Made by a program: the position numbers and the translations under genes
Notes under the pieces: model-generated
Database searches by the model: none
The model's input: only the letters and a program-made list of their open reading frames with translations
What the model was told of the DNA's origin: nothing
Part shown: positions 59,989 to 64,000 of the stretch, piece by piece
Layout of the letters: every line of letters starts with the position of its first letter
Position numbering within the stretch: position 1 is the first letter of the stretch
Source of the DNA: Leucobacter chromiireducens
GTDB lineage: Bacteria; Actinomycetota; Actinomycetes; Actinomycetales; Microbacteriaceae
Assembly (NCBI RefSeq): GCF_003917135.1
Contig: NZ_RPDI01000003.1
Span: forward strand, 30,157 to 94,156
Direction: 5' to 3'
Length of the DNA stretch: 64,000 nt

Positions 59989-60708
59989 ATGAGCACGCTG
60001 CCCCCCGAGGGTCAGGACGGCCAGCCGAACGCGGAGACGCCCGCTGAGCAGGCTGCCACGCCCGCAGCACCCCAGGCACCCGCGACGCCGGAGGCCCCCG
60101 CGGCTCCCGCGGCTCCGCAGTTCGAGGCGCCACAGGCGCCTGCGGCACCCCCGGTTCCCCCGGTCCCGCCGCAGGCACCCCAGCAGCCGGCTGCCCCGCA
60201 GTACCAGGCACCGCAGCAGCCCGCTGCGCCGCAGTACGCTGCCCCGCAGCAGCCGGCGCCGCAGTACGGCGCGCCCCAGTACCAGGCCCCGCCGGCGGCT
60301 GGCCAGTACCAGGCACCCCCGCCCGGCGGCACCCCGCAGGCACCGTACGGCTACCAGCAGCCCGTCAGCGATCCCGTGAGCAACATCACGCTGAACTACT
60401 GGCTGTCCGTATTCTTCAGCTGGATCCCGGCGCTGATCTTCTTCTTCGTTGAGAAGGACAAGGGCCACGCAGCGTCGTTCGCGTACCACCGCGAGAACCT
60501 CAACTTCTCGCTGCTGCGCGTCGGCGTCATCGTCGCGACGTGGATCCTCGGAGCCCTCCCCTTCATCGGCGGTTTCCTCGCCGTGATCCTGGGGATCGGC
60601 TCGTTCGTGCTCTTCATCTTCCACATCATTGCGGCTGCGAAGGCACCGGAGGGCTATCGTCGCGGCGAGCAGCCCGGCTTCATCTTCAACGTGCCGTTCA
60701 TCAAGTAA
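59989..60708 (+). CDS. DUF4870 family membrane protein with Pro/Ala/Gln-rich N-terminus
   Basis: A 239-residue protein. The first 125 residues are a low-complexity cytoplasmic tail of PQQPAAPQY-type repeats. The C-terminal part (about 130-239) has three hydrophobic helices with NYWLSVFFSWIPALIFFFVEKDKG and AYHRENLNFSLL, the DUF4870 pattern. The function is unknown. GAGGAG precedes the ATG at 59989 by six bases. Confidence 0.85.
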   Translation: MSTLPPEGQDGQPNAETPAEQAATPAAPQAPATPEAPAAPAAPQFEAPQAPAAPPVPPVPPQAPQQPAAPQYQAPQQPAAPQYAAPQQPAPQYGAPQYQAPPAAGQYQAPPPGGTPQAPYGYQQPVSDPVSNITLNYWLSVFFSWIPALIFFFVEKDKGHAASFAYHRENLNFSLLRVGVIVATWILGALPFIGGFLAVILGIGSFVLFIFHIIAAAKAPEGYRRGEQPGFIFNVPFIK

Positions 60709-60724
60709 CTCCGCACGCACGCAA

Positions 60725-60766
60725 CAGGGCAGGGTCCGAACCGAGGTTCGGGACCTGCCCTGTTTT
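60725..60766 (+). terminator. Intrinsic terminator after the DUF4870 gene
   Basis: CAGGGCAGG... (60725-60742) pairs with ...CCTGCCCTG (60745-60762) with two internal mismatches. TTTT follows at 60763-60766. Confidence 0.88.
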
Positions 60767-60807
60767 CGTCCGCGCGGCGGGATCCTCGCGGCGGGATCCC
60801 AGCGCGG

Positions 60808-61194
60808 CTAGGAGACCGCGGCGCTCCCGGCGGCACGCGACGCACGCTCACGGGCCTCGCGGCGGGCCCGGCGCGCAGCCCGCCACGCGTTCCAGCGCTC
60901 CCAGAACCGAGCGAGCACGCGGCGCAGCCAGCCGAGCACGCGCCGCGCCCACGAGTACTCGGAGCCGAGCAGCGTGAGCCCGAGGAACACGATCAGCCAG
61001 CCCGGCCCGGGAAGCGGCACCAGGATCAGGCCGATCACCACGACGGCGAGCCCGAGCACCGTGACGAGCACGCGGTAGACGACGTTGAGCCAGGGCCTGC
61101 GCCGGATCCGCTCACGCCACCGGTGCATGAATCGCCCGATCCCGCGGCTCAGCCGGTGCGCGCGCGCTGCGTCATGCGCGTAGGGGTCGGTCAT
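60808..61194 (-). CDS. TIGR02611-type PGPGW membrane protein
   Basis: A 128-residue protein with two close hydrophobic helices separated by the PLPGPGWLIVFLGL motif that defines the actinobacterial PGPGW/TIGR02611 family. The C-terminus is strongly basic (AARRARREARERASR). The function is unknown. It is convergent with the DUF4870 gene. Confidence 0.85.
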   Translation of the reverse strand: MTDPYAHDAARAHRLSRGIGRFMHRWRERIRRRPWLNVVYRVLVTVLGLAVVVIGLILVPLPGPGWLIVFLGLTLLGSEYSWARRVLGWLRRVLARFWERWNAWRAARRARREARERASRAAGSAAVS

Positions 61195-61224
61195 GCACTC
61201 GAGCCTAGGCCCCGGGTCTGTGGA

Positions 61225-62121
61225 TCACCCGGGCAGTGTCTCCGAAATCGCTGCGTCCTCGTCCCGGTCGCGCCGACGGCGGCGGAGGACAACGAGCAGG
61301 ACCCCGAGGAGTATCAGCGCCGCCGCGATACTGATGAGCGCGAAGAGCCCGGCCGCACCCGTGATCGCGAGCTTCGGCGGCTCTGGCGGGGTCGTCTCGC
61401 CGGTCAGATTCACGCCAACATCGAAGCTCAGGATCGTGGAGTCGGCGCCGTCCGCGCGCGAGCCTTCCACCGCAGCGTCCATCGCAAATCCGACCGTCAC
61501 CGGCACCGTTTCACCGGCGGGGACGGCGAGTTCGGCAACGCTCACTCGGTCCGCAGAGTGCAGCGCGGCGAAGGTGTCGCTCCCAGTTACCCCTCCAATG
61601 TTCCAGAAGAGCGTGACGTCCTCTGCGAGCCGCGGGTTCGCAGCGCCAGGTGGGATCACCTCGGCGAGGTCGAGGGTCACGGAGGCGACCCCGGCTCCCG
61701 GCCCAGCGTTCACGACATTGAGCGTCCGTTCCACACGGTCTCCGGGTGACGCAGTCCGATCACCGATGAATGTCGTCTCTGCTCGCGCGTACTCCGCGCC
61801 GGTCCAGTCGAGGTGCACAGCGGGACCGTCCCACTGTGCGGTGACCACGCTCGCGGGAAGCACCTCGGTCCCCGCGGTAGTCGATGCGTCAGCGCGGGGC
61901 ACCCCGGCTCGCTGGGGGTCGCTGTGCGTTGGCGTAGCGCCTGTATCCGCCCGGCCTCCCAGCGTGGGAAGCGCGTCAGCAAACGCCAGGCCAATCCCGA
62001 GCCCGAAGAGCAGAATCACCGTGAGGAATCCGGCGATGATCCGGCCGCGGGTTGAGAGCCCGTCTGAAGATTCGACCGTGAGCACTCGTGCCGATGCGGC
62101 GACGTGTTCGGTGGATCGCAT
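61225..62121 (-). CDS. LAITG-anchored exported protein of SipW locus 2
   Basis: A 298-residue protein. After a 27-residue polar N-terminus there is one hydrophobic signal helix (IIAGFLTVILLFGLGIGLAFA). The extracellular part has the beta-sandwich-like block TFIGDRTASPGDRVERTLNVVN. The C-terminus has LAITGAAG, a hydrophobic helix and [10 protein letters not shown], a sortase sorting signal of LAxTG type. It is the last gene of the second SipW-type locus, three bases after the signal peptidase stop, so it is a likely surface-linked partner of the secreted subunit. Confidence 0.8.
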   Translation of the reverse strand: MRSTEHVAASARVLTVESSDGLSTRGRIIAGFLTVILLFGLGIGLAFADALPTLGGRADTGATPTHSDPQRAGVPRADASTTAGTEVLPASVVTAQWDGPAVHLDWTGAEYARAETTFIGDRTASPGDRVERTLNVVNAGPGAGVASVTLDLAEVIPPGAANPRLAEDVTLFWNIGGVTGSDTFAALHSADRVSVAELAVPAGETVPVTVGFAMDAAVEGSRADGADSTILSFDVGVNLTGETTPPEPPKLAITGAAGLFALISIAAALILLGVLLVVLRRRRRDRDEDAAISETLPG

Positions 62122-62124
62122 GTG

Positions 62125-63012
62125 TCAGGCCTCGCTTCGCTGAGATGAGGTGGCTTCATGGAGAAACGCGGTGGGCCAGTCGTCCCGACGTTCCTGTGCA
62201 AAGGCGAGCTCACGCTCGCGGAGTTCGAGTTCGCGCTCGCGGAGCTCAAGCTCACGCTCGCGGAGTTCGTGGTCGCGAGCCGGACTCCAGTCAGTGGTTC
62301 CGGCATGCGCTGGGGCGCTCGAGTTTGCTGCGGGGGCAGTGTCCTGCTGGGCAGCTGTGGCCCCAGAGTGTGTCGACGCGGCTGCCCCAGAGTCGGCGGC
62401 AGCGGTTCTCGGAATCGAGACGACCGTGCTGCGAGGGCGACGGAGACCGCTGAGCAGCCAGCCGCCAACGATGAGCGCGGCCGCTCCTGCGATGAGCGCT
62501 CCGGTGTTTTCGCTCGCCCACTGACGCACCCACCCCAGGCCGGGAACACCGTAGAGGAACTTTCCGCGCACCTGCGCGGGAGAAATGGGCTCGTCGACGT
62601 CAGAGTTTGCGTCGCCTTGAGTGATGAGTCGGCAGCTGGTTCCATCCTCAAACGTGCCGACAGTCTTCCCGATCACGCGGTGGGTAATGAGTGCCGGGTC
62701 GTTCGGCTCGGGAAAGAAGGTCACGATGTCACCAACCCCGATGTCGGAGCAGACAGCCCCCTCATCAACGCCTTTCACGACCACAACGTCCCCGGGCGAG
62801 AATGTCGGCTCCATCGAGCCGGAGAGGACAGTAAGTGAGTCGCCGCCGAGGAGGCGTGGCACGACCAGGAGCGCGGCGAGCGCAGCGATGACCACGATGG
62901 CGACAGCTGCACCGACGGCGCGACCGGCGATGTGCCAGGGCGACTCGTACCAGTCAGCACGCACGGCTCGGCGCACACGTCGGCTCACTTTCGGGGCGTG
63001 CGTGCGGCTCAC
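62125..63012 (-). CDS. SipW-like signal peptidase I with heptad-repeat tail
   Basis: A 295-residue Ser/His-type signal peptidase. A transmembrane helix (residues 30-50) is followed by LSGSMEPTFSPGDVVVV with the nucleophile Ser66, LITHRVIG with His111, and ITQGDANSDVDEP. A second helix (GALIAGAAALIVGGWLL) is near 190. The C-terminal 90 residues are unusual: an Ala/Ser linker, then ELRERELE-type heptads forming a charged coiled coil. The GTG at 63012 is preceded by GAGAGGA. It probably processes the alternate-signal protein encoded upstream. Confidence 0.88.
   Translation of the reverse strand: MSRTHAPKVSRRVRRAVRADWYESPWHIAGRAVGAAVAIVVIAALAALLVVPRLLGGDSLTVLSGSMEPTFSPGDVVVVKGVDEGAVCSDIGVGDIVTFFPEPNDPALITHRVIGKTVGTFEDGTSCRLITQGDANSDVDEPISPAQVRGKFLYGVPGLGWVRQWASENTGALIAGAAALIVGGWLLSGLRRPRSTVVSIPRTAAADSGAAASTHSGATAAQQDTAPAANSSAPAHAGTTDWSPARDHELRERELELRERELELRERELAFAQERRDDWPTAFLHEATSSQRSEA
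62209..62271 (-). repeat. Three 21-bp tandem repeats encoding heptads
   Basis: Units at 62209-62229, 62230-62250 and 62251-62271 are near-identical (CTCACGCTCGCGGAGTTC-type) and encode the seven-residue ELRERELE register of the signal peptidase tail. The period equals one coiled-coil heptad, so the helix register is kept if the copy number changes. Confidence 0.85.
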
Positions 63013-63061
63013 GGTGAGGATTCCTCTCGCTGATGGCGGTGGTCATGAGTGAAACGGGGGA

Positions 63062-63093
63062 GGGTGGCGCCTGGTGAATACCAGACGCCACCC
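63062..63093 (-). terminator. 14-bp hairpin between secreted subunit and signal peptidase genes
   Basis: GGGTGGCGCCTGGT (63062-63075) pairs with ACCAGACGCCACCC (63080-63093) with one mismatch and a four-base GAAT loop. Lying inside the locus just after the major subunit gene, it may act as a partial terminator so that the subunit is made in excess over the peptidase. Confidence 0.65.
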
Positions 63094-63123
63094 GTGCCGC
63101 GATGCAGCGCGGCTGCGACGAAA

Positions 63124-63945
63124 CTAGGCGCCGAACTGCGCGCCGGTGTCGCGCACCTGCGACAGCGAGACGGTCAGCTCGCTCAGCGCGTCGACCAGAG
63201 TGACATCAGTGCGGTCGGTGACCGTCACGTCGGTGTCCTGGTAACGGAAGTCACCGTCCTGGTCCTCGTAGAAGGACGCGTAGATGACCACGTTCAGGTC
63301 GACCGAGGTCGCGGGCATCCCGAAGACCGCGCTCTGTGCGGTGACGCCGTCAACCGCGGCTGCGGTGGAGCCGAGAATACCGTTCGTCGCATCCTCAAGG
63401 CCTGCGGCCTGACCCGCGCCAGGAGCCGAGAGGTACAGCAGCGGCGCATCAGCAGTCTTCGGGAGCACGGTCTCAGTCACGAGCAGCTGGTCGCCGTAGT
63501 ACACCTCGTAGCTGTAGTTGATTCCGGTGATTGCCTCGTCGTAGTTCTGCAGGCCGTCAATGCCGACGCGTGCGACCAGGTTGTCGCCGTCGAGCGTCGC
63601 GGTGGCCTCGAAGGAGGCCGCGAGCTTGTCGCCCGGGGCGATGCGCCAGGTGTTCACGTCGTCGATCTGGTGGCCTGGCTGCGAGCCGTCAGTTGCGCCA
63701 ACCGTCTCAGTCGCGTCCTTTCGGTCGTTCGAGACATCCCAGAACGAGGTGTCCTCGAGCTGCACGATGTTCAGGTCACCGGCGGTGATATTGCCACCCG
63801 AGAACGTGTCCGAGGCGGACCACAGGGCGAAGGTCGTACCGCCAGCCAGGAGCGCTGCGGCGCCAGCGGCCACCCACATCAGACCGCGACGGCGCTTCTT
63901 CTGCTCCGTCACGACGATGATCTGGTCGTTGTTCATGTTCGTCAT
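63124..63945 (-). CDS. Alternate-type signal peptide secreted protein of SipW locus 2
   Basis: A 273-residue protein. A polar N-terminus (NDQIIVVTEQKKRRRG) precedes the helix LMWVAAGAAALLAGGTTFALWSASDTF. The ALWSAS signature is the cleavage region of alternate (SipW-type) signal peptides. A 230-residue extracellular beta-rich domain follows, with GGNITAGDLNIVQLEDTSFWDVS and ASFEATATLDGDNL. It has no cysteines and no sortase motif, so it may be a fibre-forming subunit. The ATG at 63945 has AAGGAG seven bases upstream. Promoter elements may lie beyond the window edge. Confidence 0.82.
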   Translation of the reverse strand: MTNMNNDQIIVVTEQKKRRRGLMWVAAGAAALLAGGTTFALWSASDTFSGGNITAGDLNIVQLEDTSFWDVSNDRKDATETVGATDGSQPGHQIDDVNTWRIAPGDKLAASFEATATLDGDNLVARVGIDGLQNYDEAITGINYSYEVYYGDQLLVTETVLPKTADAPLLYLSAPGAGQAAGLEDATNGILGSTAAAVDGVTAQSAVFGMPATSVDLNVVIYASFYEDQDGDFRYQDTDVTVTDRTDVTLVDALSELTVSLSQVRDTGAQFGA

Positions 63946-64000
63946 GCTGTTTCTCCTTGGGGATGAGCGCAAAGGGGGGAGAGACCGTGGCGGCGCTCGA

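Overview
The window is about 70% GC and densely coded on both strands. GTG and TTG starts are frequent, and several mRNAs look leaderless. Actinobacterial signatures include an archaeal-type AspRS, a bS22-type mini ribosomal protein, a ZTP riboswitch in front of glyA-folD, LAxTG sorting signals and a TlpA-CcdA-ResB-CcsB cytochrome c maturation set. Together these point to a chromosome segment of a Microbacteriaceae-like actinobacterium. Leucobacter is my best guess, from general gene content only. I see no transposase, integrase, prophage, CRISPR array, rRNA or tRNA gene.

Layout. 1-7.4 kb: ROK protein end, acetyltransferase, RarD exporter, CsoR-type repressor, LuxR regulator, PPK2, a chlorite-dismutase-fold protein without heme ligands, and ccsB. 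7.4-17.2 kb: a repeat-bearing LAVTG surface protein, an antiporter, TPM-PspA envelope stress genes, DedA, a lipoprotein and aspS. 17.3-21.4 kb: a five-gene amino-acid-type ABC importer, flavin monooxygenase and acetyltransferase operon. 21.5-25.2 kb: phosphatase, tlpA, ccdA, resB. 25.2-31.6 kb: one-carbon genes (purU, glyA, folD) flanking cstA, a CC-tailed small protein and an ArsA-like ATPase. 31.7-34.8 kb: a first SipW-type export locus whose signal peptidase is fused to a sortase-anchored ectodomain. 34.9-38.9 kb: thioredoxin-reductase-like enzyme, XRE-cupin regulator, a fused CMD/AhpD protein and an SDR. 39-50 kb: a seven-gene catabolic cluster (RidA, DUF1028, M20, MHS transporter, aldehyde dehydrogenase, aminotransferase, NCS1 permease) with divergent LysR and a flavin monooxygenase. 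50-59 kb: VOC, AraC, Dabb and glutaredoxin-like genes, bS22, ArsR-type repressor, TrkH/TrkA, proC, CDF exporter, tadA and upp. 59-64 kb: a winged-helix gene behind a leaderless Cys/Met leader ORF, two membrane proteins and a second SipW-type locus at the window edge.

How the genes work together. Two independent SipW-like signal peptidase loci each travel with their own alternate-signal-peptide secretory proteins and an LPxTG/LAxTG anchored partner. This suggests two surface fibre or matrix assembly systems. Most convergent gene pairs are separated by long GC-rich hairpins. Three of these junctions (about 39.0, 50.05 and 51.62 kb) carry copies of one composite element: a C-rich arm, a long palindrome and a G-rich arm, the last extending into the 3' ends of neighbouring genes. 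I consider this repeat family, the signal peptidase-sortase-anchor fusion and the CstA/CC-protein/ATPase trio the most noteworthy observations.
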